Under the pieces are notes generated by a model that made no database searches, was not told the origin of the DNA, and saw only the letters and a program-made list of their open reading frames with translations. The position numbers were made by a program, and so were the translations under genes. From Hyphococcus flavus (GTDB taxonomy: Bacteria > Pseudomonadota > Alphaproteobacteria > Caulobacterales > Parvularculaceae), in the NCBI RefSeq assembly GCF_028748065.1, contig NZ_CP118166.1, forward strand, positions 2,371,501 through 2,435,500: DNA of 64,000 nucleotides, read 5' to 3'. Positions 54,232 to 63,397 of this stretch are shown here, in pieces. Each line of letters begins with the position of its first letter. Position 1 is the first letter of the stretch.

Positions 54232-55611
54232 CTAACCGTTGCTGTCGTCATCGCCCCAGATGCGTTTCCACCAGGGTTCCGACTTCGGCGGGTCGAAGCT
54301 TTGCGCGCCTTCATTCATTTTCTCACGGATGTCATCGATATTCCATCCAGTGAGATTGGCGAGGGTCTGGGCTTCTTTCTCAAAACGCTTCGGCAGGTTT
54401 GCGCGATAGTCTTCAGCGGCTTCGCACGTAGTATCGCCTTTGTAAGGGTGTCTCAACACATAGCGGCCCTGAAAATTCGACTTGTCACCGGTCTCCTTGA
54501 GCACAAGGTCTTCGGGGAATGTCTGCGCGTCATAAGAAACATGAAGTCTTGTCACGTAGACGTCCTGCGCCTGCGGTCCCGGACGGCGCGGTTGAATGCC
54601 GGCGCCGTCATTGTCGAGCCAGTAAACGCCAAGCTCACGCAATTCCTGTGACGACAACGGATCGGCTGCGCACGGATCACACCAATTCATGTTCCAGGCA
54701 TATTCCATGAAAACAGCGCGGCCGTTTTCTTTCTCAACTTGCTCGTCGAACATGGATTTATAAAACGATCCGAACTCATCCTTGACGTAAAGCGGAATAT
54801 CCATACCGGTTGGCAGTTTTACGGTGCGATAGTTTGTGGTTTCAATACGGCCGGAGCGCGTCAGACCGAAAACGAAAAGCTCTTGCTTACCGTCCGCGTT
54901 TACCGTGCCAAGTCTTATCGGCAGTTGGAACTTCGGCGACTCGAATGCGATCTGCAGCGGTCGCAGGTATTTAAGGCCCGTCTCGGCTTGTTCTTCAAGA
55001 TTGACCTTTGCGACGAAAAACTTGGTGCCTTGCTTTATATAGCTGCCGAGTGTCGCTTCGGCGCCGTCGGGCAGCTTATATCCGTTCTCGACGAGCCATT
55101 GCGCTAGCCCGCCGGACTGTTCCGCGGAAAGGATTTGGATGTCATATTCGCCGACTGTGTATTCAGCTTCGATCGTAACGCCGAGACTGTCGCGCTCGCC
55201 TTCCGCAACGCCGTCTTCCATGACGGCGGTGGGCGCCGCCATCTGCAGCGCTTCCTTGCGATAAACCGTACACGGGTCCCCGTCAAAATACTCGACAAGG
55301 CGCGGGGCCGTGTAGGCGTCAAGGTGATCGATGATGGCGTTATCCGTGACGTGGATCTGCTCTTCCTGCAACACAACCGGCACAGGGATGACCATGGCGA
55401 ATTCTTTCAAGTCGCCTTGATAATCGTTCGCCATGGTGATGACCGTGCGATCATTGTCGCGCATGATTGCGACTTTGGACGCCTTGTTGAAAAGCTTTGT
55501 GTCCGCCTTGGCTACGTAAAAGCCGCAAAACGCAACGGCGCCGCTGGTTAGCGCGATGGCTGCTGTGGCTGAGGCGGCGGCGAAAAGCGCTTTCTTGAGC
55601 GAGCGATGCAT
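54232..55611 (-). CDS. DUF2330-family exported protein
   Basis: A 459-residue protein with a cleavable signal peptide (about 1-27, ending Ala-Val-Ala before Phe-Cys-Gly). The DUF2330 part follows ('SKVAIMRDNDRTVITMANDY', 'FAMVIPVPVVL'), with mostly beta structure and scattered cysteines, some in pairs such as 'NWCDPCAADP'. The far end ('FDPPKSEPWWKRIWGDD') is short and acidic. Function of DUF2330 is unknown. It is 15 bases after a solitary RnfD-like gene, a pairing that suggests a joint redox-related envelope role, not proven. Confidence 0.82.
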   Translation of the reverse strand: MHRSLKKALFAAASATAAIALTSGAVAFCGFYVAKADTKLFNKASKVAIMRDNDRTVITMANDYQGDLKEFAMVIPVPVVLQEEQIHVTDNAIIDHLDAYTAPRLVEYFDGDPCTVYRKEALQMAAPTAVMEDGVAEGERDSLGVTIEAEYTVGEYDIQILSAEQSGGLAQWLVENGYKLPDGAEATLGSYIKQGTKFFVAKVNLEEQAETGLKYLRPLQIAFESPKFQLPIRLGTVNADGKQELFVFGLTRSGRIETTNYRTVKLPTGMDIPLYVKDEFGSFYKSMFDEQVEKENGRAVFMEYAWNMNWCDPCAADPLSSQELRELGVYWLDNDGAGIQPRRPGPQAQDVYVTRLHVSYDAQTFPEDLVLKETGDKSNFQGRYVLRHPYKGDTTCEAAEDYRANLPKRFEKEAQTLANLTGWNIDDIREKMNEGAQSFDPPKSEPWWKRIWGDDDSNG

Positions 55612-55626
55612 GAGAACTCCTGACTT

Positions 55627-56508
55627 TTATTCTGCGGGATAAAGATGCGGCGCCGGTTCAGTCCGGCGGGATTTTTCCGGTATGCGCAATTTGGGCGTCG
55701 ATACTGGATCGCCCCACTGATAGCGCGGTGAAGGATCGAATAACTCGAGAAACGGTCGTGCGATGCAGACAATCGCCAGCGCGTAAAACAGCCCGTCGGC
55801 GATGTAAAAATGATAGGTAAGGACATAGGCGATCAGCGCTGCGCTCACGGAAAATACAGCGCGTGCGATGGAACCGTCCGGCGTCGTCTTTGGATCTGAG
55901 ATCATAAAGAACGCAAACAGGATCAATGCGCCATTCTGTAGTCTTAACAATGGAATTGCCAATGGATCGCCCAACCAAATGGCGCGAACGAAGATGAGCG
56001 CGGCGAATGCGCCGAGGAAAATCAACGGCACGTCAAAGCGGGCGGCGCGATAGGTGACAAAGAGGCCTGCGCCAGCGAGCAGCATGGCGAACCACAGCGC
56101 CGTGCCCCATTGACCGGGTGTCGTCCAGGCGGCGTTCAACAGCGGCCCTTCGGACAGTAACAGCAGGGCGACGATCCCGGCGTTTGCGGGATTGAAAATA
56201 TGCTTATTGTGAATGCGGAACATGAACTTCGAGCCAACGCCGATAAGGGCGGCGATGATCAGTGGCGTTACGCCGTCAGCCCTTAAGAGTAGAGAAAGAG
56301 ATAACGTCGTCACCAGCGCGCTGCGCGGATCGAAACGGGTCGCGGTCATGACGGAGCCAAGGTATTGCGCGAAAAGCGCTGCTGTAGCGATGCTGGCGAC
56401 CTGTATTGGGGTAATCGCGAAAGCACGCATGGCGAGACCGAATGCCAAGACCGCTGACAAAGTCAGGATCTGGTAGTGGCGGGGGTCCCGGAATAAAGAG
56501 ATTTGCAT
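55627..56508 (-). CDS. RnfD/NqrB-like membrane protein
   Basis: A 293-residue protein with about nine membrane helices, related to subunit D of Rnf and B of Nqr. 'IHNKHIFNPANAGIVAL' and 'FAFFMISDPKTTPDG' are family blocks. The Ser-x-Ala-Thr type threonine that carries covalent FMN in RnfD is not evident, and no other rnf/nqr gene is present, so it is not part of a normal ion pump here. ATG 56508 or an in-frame TTG 56517 may be the start. First gene of a pair with the DUF2330 gene. Confidence 0.78.
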   Translation of the reverse strand: MQISLFRDPRHYQILTLSAVLAFGLAMRAFAITPIQVASIATAALFAQYLGSVMTATRFDPRSALVTTLSLSLLLRADGVTPLIIAALIGVGSKFMFRIHNKHIFNPANAGIVALLLLSEGPLLNAAWTTPGQWGTALWFAMLLAGAGLFVTYRAARFDVPLIFLGAFAALIFVRAIWLGDPLAIPLLRLQNGALILFAFFMISDPKTTPDGSIARAVFSVSAALIAYVLTYHFYIADGLFYALAIVCIARPFLELFDPSPRYQWGDPVSTPKLRIPEKSRRTEPAPHLYPAE

Positions 56509-56702
56509 CTTCAGCAATACCGCATGCTTGGCTCGAAGCTCCCTTCTGACCGATGAGTTAGGCCGAAACGAGGCGGGGCGGGGGAGGATTGATGGCGATA
56601 ACGGGTTTCCGAAATGCTTGCCTGCGGGCGGGCTAAACGTAAACGAAGCGTTTCCGGCATTAGTAAAACGACAAATGATTGCCGTTAAGACGGCGCCAAG
56701 AT

Positions 56703-57062
56703 ATGGGCTCGTCTGAGCGGGGCATTCAATTGATAGCGCGTTTCTATAACTTTCTTAGATATTTCACGGACTGGTGGGCTCTTATCGTCCTTGCCTGCTT
56801 GCTCATTTACGCCAGGATGTGGCGGCTCAACTACTATTGCGCCAATTCAGTAGTGAATGAGCCATCAGACAAAATCCGATGCAGCAAGTTTATGGGCGGG
56901 CATACGGACGAGCGGTTCTTTACTGACCACGTATTCGTTCATACCACGCTTGAGCAGGCTGCAATCTTTCTGCTGATCCTTTTTGCGCCGCGTTTATTAC
57001 TTGCGTGTATGAACTTCTATTATCGAAGCAAGAACAACAGTGATTTGATCGTGGATCGCTGA
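56703..57062 (+). CDS. Small membrane protein, 119 aa, unrecognised
   Basis: Two hydrophobic segments (about 26-41 and 82-100) flank a polar loop with two cysteines, consistent with an inner-membrane hairpin. ATG 56703 is preferred to an in-frame start at 56679. No family recognised. It ends 6 bases before the stop of convergent uvrC. Confidence 0.5.
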   Translation: MGSSERGIQLIARFYNFLRYFTDWWALIVLACLLIYARMWRLNYYCANSVVNEPSDKIRCSKFMGGHTDERFFTDHVFVHTTLEQAAIFLLILFAPRLLLACMNFYYRSKNNSDLIVDR

Positions 57063-57068
57063 TGGTAT

Positions 57069-58985
57069 CTAGCCGTCATGGAAATGGTCGTAGATCTTTT
57101 GTGCAAGAGCCGCTGAAACGCCTTCCACAGCTTGCAAGTCTTTTGGCTTTGCGCGAGCAATCTCTTTCGCTGAACCGAAATGGTTAAGTAGCGCGCGTTT
57201 TCTTTTCGCACCGATGCCAGGCACCGCGTCTAGCGGATTTGCCGCGATTGCTTTTTTGCGCTTGGCGCGATGGGCGCCAATAGCGAAACGATGAGCTTCG
57301 TCGCGCATGCGCTGCAAGACAAAAAGACCCGGGTCACGGGGGGGCAGCATGAAAGGCTCGCGTCCCGACATGACGATCTGCTCGCCGGTGGCCGCCATGG
57401 TCCGGTCTATGCGTTTGCCGCCGTCTTCGGTTTCGCGCCGTCCCTTCGCAACACCTATGATTGTGATGCCTTCGGCTTCCGGGTCGGCGCCAAGTTCTTT
57501 CAGCGCGTCAAGTACTACACTCAATTGCCCCTTGCCGCCATCTATGATGATCAGATCAGGCCGCTCCGCGTTTTCGTCTTTCATCAGGCGCGCAAAACGC
57601 CGTGTGATAACTTCGCGCATCATGCCGAAATCATCGCCAGCGGCGAGGCTTTCTGTTTTGATATTGAACTTGCGATACTGGTTTTTGACGAATCCTTCCG
57701 GCCCGGCAACGATCATGGCGCCGACCGCGTTCGCCCCCTGAATGTGAGAGTTGTCGTAGACTTCAATCCGCTCCGGCGGCGCCTCAAGAGCCAGAATGTC
57801 GGCTAGCTGGCGCAGGCTCTTTTGCTGACTTGCGGATTCCGCCATGCGCCGGGACAATGACTCGCGCGCGTTAAGCCCCGCTGATTTTACAAGATCGCGC
57901 TTTGCGCCCCTTTGCGGCTGAGTGATCGCGACATTGCGCTCAGCCCGAAGCGACAGGGCTTGCATCAACAGACCCGCCTGCGGCGGCGTATGCGAGACCA
58001 GAATAAGCCGCGGCGGTTCGCGCGAGTCATAAAATTGTGCAATGAACGCATCGAGGATGGCTTCAGGCTCATCTTCCTTGTCATGTTTCGGGAAATAGGC
58101 GTGGTTGCCCCAGTTCTGGCCGCCACGGAAGAAAAAAACCTGCACGCAAGACTGTCCGCCTTCGGAGTGAATGGCGAAAACATCAGCTTCCTCCACCCCG
58201 CCGGGATTTATATCTTGCGCGCCTTGAATATACGATAGCGCGCGAATGCGATCGCGTAGTGCGGCAGCGCGTTCAAAATCAAGATCGGTCGAAGCAGCTT
58301 CCATCTGTTCAGAGAGAGTTCGCTGCACCTTGGCGCTTTCGCCGGAAAGAAACGTTTTTGCTTCATTGACGAGCGCCAGATAATCTTCCTTGCTGATCAG
58401 ATCGACGCATGGCGCTGCGCATCGTTTTATCTGATGCAACAGGCAGGGGCGCGTGCGGCCCTCGTAAACGCTGTCGGTGCAAGAGCGCAAAAGAAATGCT
58501 TTTTGTAGTGTGTTTAGCGTGCGATTGACTGCGCCGGCCGAAGCGAACGGACCATAATAGGCGCCTTCACGTTTTCGTGCGCCGCGATGTTTCAGGATTT
58601 GCGGTGCTTCGTGGTCTTCCGCGACGAGAATGTAGGGGAATGATTTGTCATCACGCAGAATTACATTGTAGCGCGGCTTTAGCTGCTTGATGAGATTTGC
58701 CTCAAGCAACAAAGCTTCTGTTTCTGTCGCTGTGACGACAAACTCCATCGCGCATGTTTCTGCGATCATTCGCATAATGCGGTTCGAGTGCCCGCCGCCC
58801 TTGGCGTATGAAGAAACCCGTGCTTTCAGGCTTTTCGCCTTACCCACGTACAAAACGTCGCCTTTTGCATTGATCATGCGATAAACGCCGGGCTTGGCGG
58901 GCAGGCGTGTTACGTGGTCCGCGATCAAATCTGCGCCCTTCAATGGCGCGGCTTTGCTGACGGAAGTTTCGATTTCGGGGCTCAT
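57069..58985 (-). CDS. uvrC: Excinuclease ABC subunit C
   Basis: A 638-residue nuclease that cuts on both sides of bulky DNA damage after UvrAB binding. The N-terminal GIY-YIG domain ('[19 protein letters not shown]') makes the 3' cut. The UVR motif ('[19 protein letters not shown]') binds UvrB. The RNase H-like domain with '[11 protein letters not shown]' and '[11 protein letters not shown]' makes the 5' cut, and a double helix-hairpin-helix ('[20 protein letters not shown]') ends it. An upstream in-frame ATG at 59033 is also possible. GTTC copies near the start are spaced wrongly for a LexA box. Confidence 0.96.
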   Translation of the reverse strand: MSPEIETSVSKAAPLKGADLIADHVTRLPAKPGVYRMINAKGDVLYVGKAKSLKARVSSYAKGGGHSNRIMRMIAETCAMEFVVTATETEALLLEANLIKQLKPRYNVILRDDKSFPYILVAEDHEAPQILKHRGARKREGAYYGPFASAGAVNRTLNTLQKAFLLRSCTDSVYEGRTRPCLLHQIKRCAAPCVDLISKEDYLALVNEAKTFLSGESAKVQRTLSEQMEAASTDLDFERAAALRDRIRALSYIQGAQDINPGGVEEADVFAIHSEGGQSCVQVFFFRGGQNWGNHAYFPKHDKEDEPEAILDAFIAQFYDSREPPRLILVSHTPPQAGLLMQALSLRAERNVAITQPQRGAKRDLVKSAGLNARESLSRRMAESASQQKSLRQLADILALEAPPERIEVYDNSHIQGANAVGAMIVAGPEGFVKNQYRKFNIKTESLAAGDDFGMMREVITRRFARLMKDENAERPDLIIIDGGKGQLSVVLDALKELGADPEAEGITIIGVAKGRRETEDGGKRIDRTMAATGEQIVMSGREPFMLPPRDPGLFVLQRMRDEAHRFAIGAHRAKRKKAIAANPLDAVPGIGAKRKRALLNHFGSAKEIARAKPKDLQAVEGVSAALAQKIYDHFHDG

Positions 58986-59062
58986 CGTATATTGGTTAAC
59001 CAGGCGTTCACGTTCCAGGTTGTACTTTAACATGAGCTAGTCGCGCCAGGTTATAAGGTCAA

Positions 59063-59545
59063 ATGTCAGCGGAGCTGAAAAGCAAGTCGGACATATCGAT
59101 TGTCCTGTTCCTGTTCACGGCGCTCGCCGTCTTCGGCGTCGCTGGCGGCGGGTATTTCGTCCATGACTATGCACGGGCGCGAGCGAGCGTTTCATGGCCG
59201 GCCGTTGATGGAATTGTCCTGAGCCAGCTTGACGATGAACATGCAAAAGTGCGCTATGTTTATTCCATCGGTGGGCGTAGCTATGAAGCTACGCGCGAAC
59301 GGATGTTTTTGTCCCGGCTCTTTTCTGAGAAAGAGCGCGATTACCGTCCGGGTGAGAAGGTAACTGTTTACGTCAATCCGCAAGACCATGGATTTGCTGT
59401 GCTGCGCCCCGGCGGTGCTGGCGTCGCCTTTATTTTGTGCTCCATACTGAGCGGGCTTGCGGTCTTCTTTGGTTTCGGCGGGGTCTTCTGGGCGCTATCG
59501 CGAAGTTCCGATTCTGATTTCGCTCTTGCAGAAGATGCAGCTTAG
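59063..59545 (+). CDS. DUF3592-family membrane protein
   Basis: A 160-residue protein with two membrane helices (about 11-32 and 120-143). Between them is the DUF3592 beta domain: 'ARASVSWPAVDGIVL', 'VRYVYSIGGRSYEATRERMF' and 'YVNPQDHGFAVLRPG'. Role unknown. AAGG precedes ATG 59063. Divergent from uvrC. Confidence 0.8.
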   Translation: MSAELKSKSDISIVLFLFTALAVFGVAGGGYFVHDYARARASVSWPAVDGIVLSQLDDEHAKVRYVYSIGGRSYEATRERMFLSRLFSEKERDYRPGEKVTVYVNPQDHGFAVLRPGGAGVAFILCSILSGLAVFFGFGGVFWALSRSSDSDFALAEDAA

Positions 59546-59556
59546 GCAATCGCTGT

Positions 59557-59964
59557 TTATTTTTTTCGGGTGATTTCAACGCCTGCCGCTTCGGCTTCAT
59601 CGATGGCGTTGGGTTTTGTTATGCGCACCATGACGGAAAGCACCATGGGATGCGCCAGCGCCAGGCTGGCTACTTTCTCTGCTAGCGTTTCAACGAGCTT
59701 TATATGTCCTTGCGCGATGATGGATTTGACGCCCTGCGTCATGCGATCATAGCAGACCACATCCTCAAGCTTGTCGCTTTCAGGATTTGCTGGCTCGATA
59801 ACATCGAGTTCCAGATCAATCCTGACTGGCTGGGGGGCGCTTTTTTCAGTTTCGTAAGCGCCAATATAAGCGTCGAGTAATAACCCCCGAACAAAGACCC
59901 TGCGCTGAGGCGCGCTCGCAACACGCGGCAGCGGTGTGACATCTAGCGGACGCTGTTCTCCCAT
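59557..59964 (-). CDS. folB: Dihydroneopterin aldolase
   Basis: A 135-residue enzyme of folate synthesis, splitting dihydroneopterin to hydroxymethyl-dihydropterin. 'VFVRGLLLDAYIGAYETEK' and the final 'VRITKPNAI' with its conserved Lys are characteristic. ATG 59964 has AAGGAA upstream; the frame extends to 60138 across the end of the SDR gene, which is not needed. Follows the pteridine-reductase-like SDR by 2 bases. Confidence 0.88.
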   Translation of the reverse strand: MGEQRPLDVTPLPRVASAPQRRVFVRGLLLDAYIGAYETEKSAPQPVRIDLELDVIEPANPESDKLEDVVCYDRMTQGVKSIIAQGHIKLVETLAEKVASLALAHPMVLSVMVRITKPNAIDEAEAAGVEITRKK

Positions 59965-59966
59965 GA

Positions 59967-60713
59967 CTATTCCTTTACCAGTACATCTGGCGTGCGCCAG
60001 CCCAGATGCTGCCCGCCGTCTACGGCGATCATCTGCCCCGTAACTGAGGCAGCCGATATCAAATAGACGAGGGCGTCGCAAATATCGCCCGGCGTAGCCC
60101 CCTTGCCAAGGATTGTAGAGCCGGTCTGTTGCTCCCAATCCTGATCAGACTGGCGAGCGTTTTTAAGGGTTGGTCCAGGCCCGATGGCGTTGACGCGAAT
60201 TCCCTTTGGCCCAAGTGCCTGCGCTAAGGTTACGGTCAGCGTGTGCAGGGCGGCTTTTGACACCGTGTAGGAGAGAAACTGCGGTGTGAGTTTTAGCACC
60301 CGTTGATCGATGACGTTGATGATTTGAGCGCCCTCGCTGGCTTGCGCGGCGAAATCCTGAGCCAGCTTTAACGGCGCGCGCAAATTCGTTTCGATGTGCT
60401 TGTCCCAGCTCGCGCGCGTCATGGTTTCGATATCGTCGAACTCAAAAACAGATGCGTTGTTGACGAGCAGTGAGAGGGGACCAAGGCTTTCGCACGCCCT
60501 ATTGATCAATGTCGAAACTTCGGTTTCATTCGATAAGTCCGCCTTAAGTGTGGCGGCGGTTTTGCCTTTTGCTATTACTTCACTAGCGACCGCTTCAGCG
60601 TCTTTTGTGGAACTGTTGTAGTGAACGCCGACGTCAAATCCCTGATCGGCAAGCGTTAAGGCAAGCGCCCGGCCTATCCGCACGCCTGCGCCAGTGACAA
60701 GCGCCGCGGGCAC
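59967..60713 (-). CDS. SDR oxidoreductase, FolM/pteridine-reductase-like
   Basis: A 248-residue short-chain dehydrogenase. The cofactor loop is 'TGAGVRIGRALA', the T-G-x3-R-x-G form typical of pteridine reductases, which selects NADPH. The catalytic Tyr and Lys are in 'YTVSKAALHTL'. Location directly before folB supports a role in pterin/folate reduction. GTG 60713 is the start; it lies 3 bases from the exchanger stop. Confidence 0.82.
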   Translation of the reverse strand: MPAALVTGAGVRIGRALALTLADQGFDVGVHYNSSTKDAEAVASEVIAKGKTAATLKADLSNETEVSTLINRACESLGPLSLLVNNASVFEFDDIETMTRASWDKHIETNLRAPLKLAQDFAAQASEGAQIINVIDQRVLKLTPQFLSYTVSKAALHTLTVTLAQALGPKGIRVNAIGPGPTLKNARQSDQDWEQQTGSTILGKGATPGDICDALVYLISAASVTGQMIAVDGGQHLGWRTPDVLVKE

Positions 60714-60716
60714 AGA

Positions 60717-61694
60717 TCAAAGTCCCCCGGAAGAAACGGTGATGAGGAAAAGAAACCCGACATAAGCGAGGAAGAACAGGCCGCCGGATAGACGCCCGAC
60801 ATCACGCCTTGTCAGTATGAAAGCCGTAATTGCAACCGAAGCCAACACCATTACTGGAATATCGGCGCGCAGGGATTCCGGATCGAACACCGCCGTACCG
60901 GCAAGGCCAGCCGCGCCGCCAACGGCGAGAAGGTTGAAAATATTCGACCCGACAACGCCGCCAATGGCGACGTCAGCCTTTTTATGAAAAGCGGCGGCCA
61001 TAACAGTTGCCAGTTCCGGCAGCGACGTTCCAAAAGCGACAATCGTTAATCCGATGATTTCTTCCCTGACGCCAAGTCCGGCGGCAAGGCTTGCGCCGTT
61101 GCTCACAAGAAGGTGCGCGCCAAGCGGCAAACCGATCAGGCCTGCTGCAAGGAAGGCGATGGTTTTCATCGTGACGCCGTTTGAGGATTGATATTCCTCG
61201 ACTTCGTCAATTACAGGCTCCGATGTTTTGGAAATACTCGCGCGAATCCACATGTACGCGACATAAACAATGATGCCCGCGAACAGGCCGGCGCCAATGG
61301 TCGTGTCGATAAACCCAGGCCCGTATGCAGCGGCTACGAATGCGCCGGTGGCGAGCATCATGAATGCTGCATGCCGGCGCAAGCCAAGAACATGCGTGCT
61401 GATTGGATAGATGAGCGCGGGTAATCCGAGCACGAGGAAAATATTCGCAATGTTCGAGCCGATGATATTGCCGAGCGCGATGCCGTCATTACCACTCATG
61501 ACGGCTTGAACCGAAACGACCATTTCCGGTGCGGATGTCCCGAACGCGACAATCGTAAGGCTGACGATCAGGGCGGGGATATTCAACGCGGCGGCGAGAT
61601 TGACCGCGCCGCGCACCAGCATGTCGCCGGCGACCAACAAAATGGCGAGGCCAAGAATTAGGAATGCGACTTGGTGGACGATCTCCGGGATCAT
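60717..61694 (-). CDS. Calcium/sodium antiporter, CaCA family (YrbG-like)
   Basis: A 325-residue membrane exchanger with about ten helices. The two inverted alpha repeats are plain: 'VAFGTSAPEMVVSVQAV' with 'GNIIGSNIANIFLVLG', and 'VAFGTSLPELATVMAAA' with 'GGVVGSNIFNLLAVGG'. It exchanges calcium for sodium or protons. First gene of a three-gene operon with the SDR and folB. Confidence 0.92.
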   Translation of the reverse strand: MIPEIVHQVAFLILGLAILLVAGDMLVRGAVNLAAALNIPALIVSLTIVAFGTSAPEMVVSVQAVMSGNDGIALGNIIGSNIANIFLVLGLPALIYPISTHVLGLRRHAAFMMLATGAFVAAAYGPGFIDTTIGAGLFAGIIVYVAYMWIRASISKTSEPVIDEVEEYQSSNGVTMKTIAFLAAGLIGLPLGAHLLVSNGASLAAGLGVREEIIGLTIVAFGTSLPELATVMAAAFHKKADVAIGGVVGSNIFNLLAVGGAAGLAGTAVFDPESLRADIPVMVLASVAITAFILTRRDVGRLSGGLFFLAYVGFLFLITVSSGGL

Positions 61695-61839
61695 ACAAGC
61701 CTTTGCGTTATGCAGCGGTTCAAAACGGAGCGCCTAGAGCTGATGGCGTTCTCCAGCGAAATATATGACGATATGGGAAGCCGCTTGCTGACTTGAAGAC
61801 CGTTGTCTGGAAAATCCTGCGGCTGATTCCCGGCAAGCG

Positions 61840-61932
61840 TCAGTCAATGCTGCCTTTTTCCAGAAGATTCAAAAGCGCAAAAACGAGAACAAAAACGACA
61901 ATGGCCGCGACTGCCATCCATCCTGGACCCAT
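61840..61932 (-). CDS. 30-aa single-helix membrane protein
   Basis: ATG 61932, behind AGAGGGG at eight bases, opens a 30-residue frame ending at TGA 61840. It begins Met-Gly-Pro-Gly-Trp, then a hydrophobic helix of about 18 residues, then 'LNLLEKGSID'. Short proteins ending in Leu/Asn-x2-Glu-x-Gly-x-Ile/Val-Asp occur in alphaproteobacteria and seem to be overlooked small membrane proteins. The ribosome-binding site and the sharply bounded helix support coding. Function unknown. The rest of the gap (61695-62128) shows no other gene. Confidence 0.6.
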   Translation of the reverse strand: MGPGWMAVAAIVVFVLVFALLNLLEKGSID

Positions 61933-62128
61933 GGTAAAACCCCTCTAATTCGTAGCTGGCATCTTATAGGGGCGCTCGCGCCGGGCGTCACCCCCTGACA
62001 TGCGGGCCAATCAGGCGTCCGCAAAGTGAGAATACACCTCAAATTTTGGATAAAACGCTCTGGTCGGACAAACCACTTTTTCACACGGCGGTCATTAGGC
62101 TCTTGGCGGGTTCAAAAAGGGCGGGCTT

Positions 62129-62581
62129 ATGCACAGCGAAGTATTGGAAAAGCCGGTCAGGGTCACGGAACGGCGCCTGACCGAGCGGATACGCCAGAAG
62201 TGGGCTACGTTGGCGAGAGGGCGGCTTCCGTCCTTGCGTGAGATAGAAAACCTCAATCTGGGGCTTGATCGCGATTATTGTTTCGCGGTGGACCTGCGCC
62301 TTTCAGACATTCTGCCATATTTCGTTTTCATGGGAGATGAGCTGTCGCGTTACTCAACGCTTTACCCTATGGGCGATCCGCGACGAGAAAAAACCTTGCT
62401 TGATACGGCGATTGGCAAGATCGACGAAGCGGCGCTGACGAGGCAACCCGTCAATTATGATGCTGTCACGAGGCTGGATAACGGGCGCCGGATCGCCTTT
62501 CGGACCATCCTGCTGCCGGTGGCGGAGAACGGCCGCGACGTGAGTCATGTCTTTGGCGCCGCTAAAGGCAAGGGGATTTGA
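62129..62581 (+). CDS. PAS_5-like single-domain protein (copy 1)
   Basis: A 150-residue protein with one PAS-like fold: 'IRQKWATLARGRLPSLREIE', a strand region 'YCFAVDLRLSDILPYFVFMG', a helix and final strands 'ISHVFG'-like ('VSHVFGAAKG'). It resembles PAS_5 proteins common in alphaproteobacteria, some of which act in cell-cycle or stress signalling by binding partners. No effector domain. Paralogous to the next gene. Confidence 0.7.
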   Translation: MHSEVLEKPVRVTERRLTERIRQKWATLARGRLPSLREIENLNLGLDRDYCFAVDLRLSDILPYFVFMGDELSRYSTLYPMGDPRREKTLLDTAIGKIDEAALTRQPVNYDAVTRLDNGRRIAFRTILLPVAENGRDVSHVFGAAKGKGI

Positions 62582-62703
62582 TCCGGCCCCATGTCAAATC
62601 GTGAACAATTTTAACAAAATTACCCGTCCGGAAAAAATCGTCAGCTTACGACCCTGTCGTAGAGTTCAGGTTCTGAAGGGCTTAAATTTTACGCGGGGGC
62701 GAA

Positions 62704-63204
62704 ATGCTTAGCGATGTTGCTGAACTGTTTGGAGAAGTTGCCGAAGCGCCGGCCAGAGACCGGCGTATAACACGGCGTCTTGTTGATCTGTGGGCGCGCG
62801 CGGCGCGCGGACAGTTCCCAAGCTGGGCGGCGATGCAGGAGATGGATTTCGGCGAGGATCAGGACTGGCTCTTTGTTGTTGACCTCGAAAAAAGCGTCGG
62901 GTTCCCGTATTTTATTTTTATCGGTGACCGGCTCGCCAAACTTTCAGATGTACATCTGAGCGGCGAAGATGATTGGACGCTCACGGTTCTCGATAAGGCG
63001 ACAGCCGATGTCTATGCGGCGGTAGCGGGTGAAGCGCCGCATTTTCGGGAAGACACGTTAATCCTGTGCGACGGTCGCAGATTATTGTTCCGTTCGGTCA
63101 CCGCGCCGCTCGCCGATGATGGAACGACCATTACTCACGTCATCGGCGCGGCTACCGGCCGGTTGGCTGTTGAGGTCGAACCGACCTTAAAGCTTGTTGA
63201 GTAG
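62704..63204 (+). CDS. PAS_5-like single-domain protein (copy 2)
   Basis: A 166-residue relative of the preceding gene, sharing 'RGQFPSWAAMQEMDFGEDQD' versus 'RGRLPSLREIENLNLGLDRD', 'FPYFIFIGDRL' versus 'LPYFVFMGDEL', and 'ITHVIGAATG' versus 'VSHVFGAAKG'. A gap of 122 bases separates them, so each may have its own promoter. Probably a tandem duplication that has diverged. The 63205-63397 gap after it holds nothing I can identify. Confidence 0.7.
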   Translation: MLSDVAELFGEVAEAPARDRRITRRLVDLWARAARGQFPSWAAMQEMDFGEDQDWLFVVDLEKSVGFPYFIFIGDRLAKLSDVHLSGEDDWTLTVLDKATADVYAAVAGEAPHFREDTLILCDGRRLLFRSVTAPLADDGTTITHVIGAATGRLAVEVEPTLKLVE

Positions 63205-63397
63205 TTCTTGAGCAAACTCGCAGCTTTATACTTTCATTGAGGCGATTTAAGCGGATATCAACTCTGCAAGCGACGTGCGCAGGCTGAAAACCGCGCCGCT
63301 TGCCGAGCCGCTCTGCTGCGATTAGGTTCGCGCCAAATTCAAGAGCTCCCGGCGTCGTCAGGCGTGTGAGCGAGCATAATTTGGCGAGGACAACCCC

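Noticed and set aside
59006-59015. Two GTTC words near the uvrC start, as a LexA box
   Set aside because: They are spaced by two bases, not seven, so they do not fit the alphaproteobacterial SOS box.
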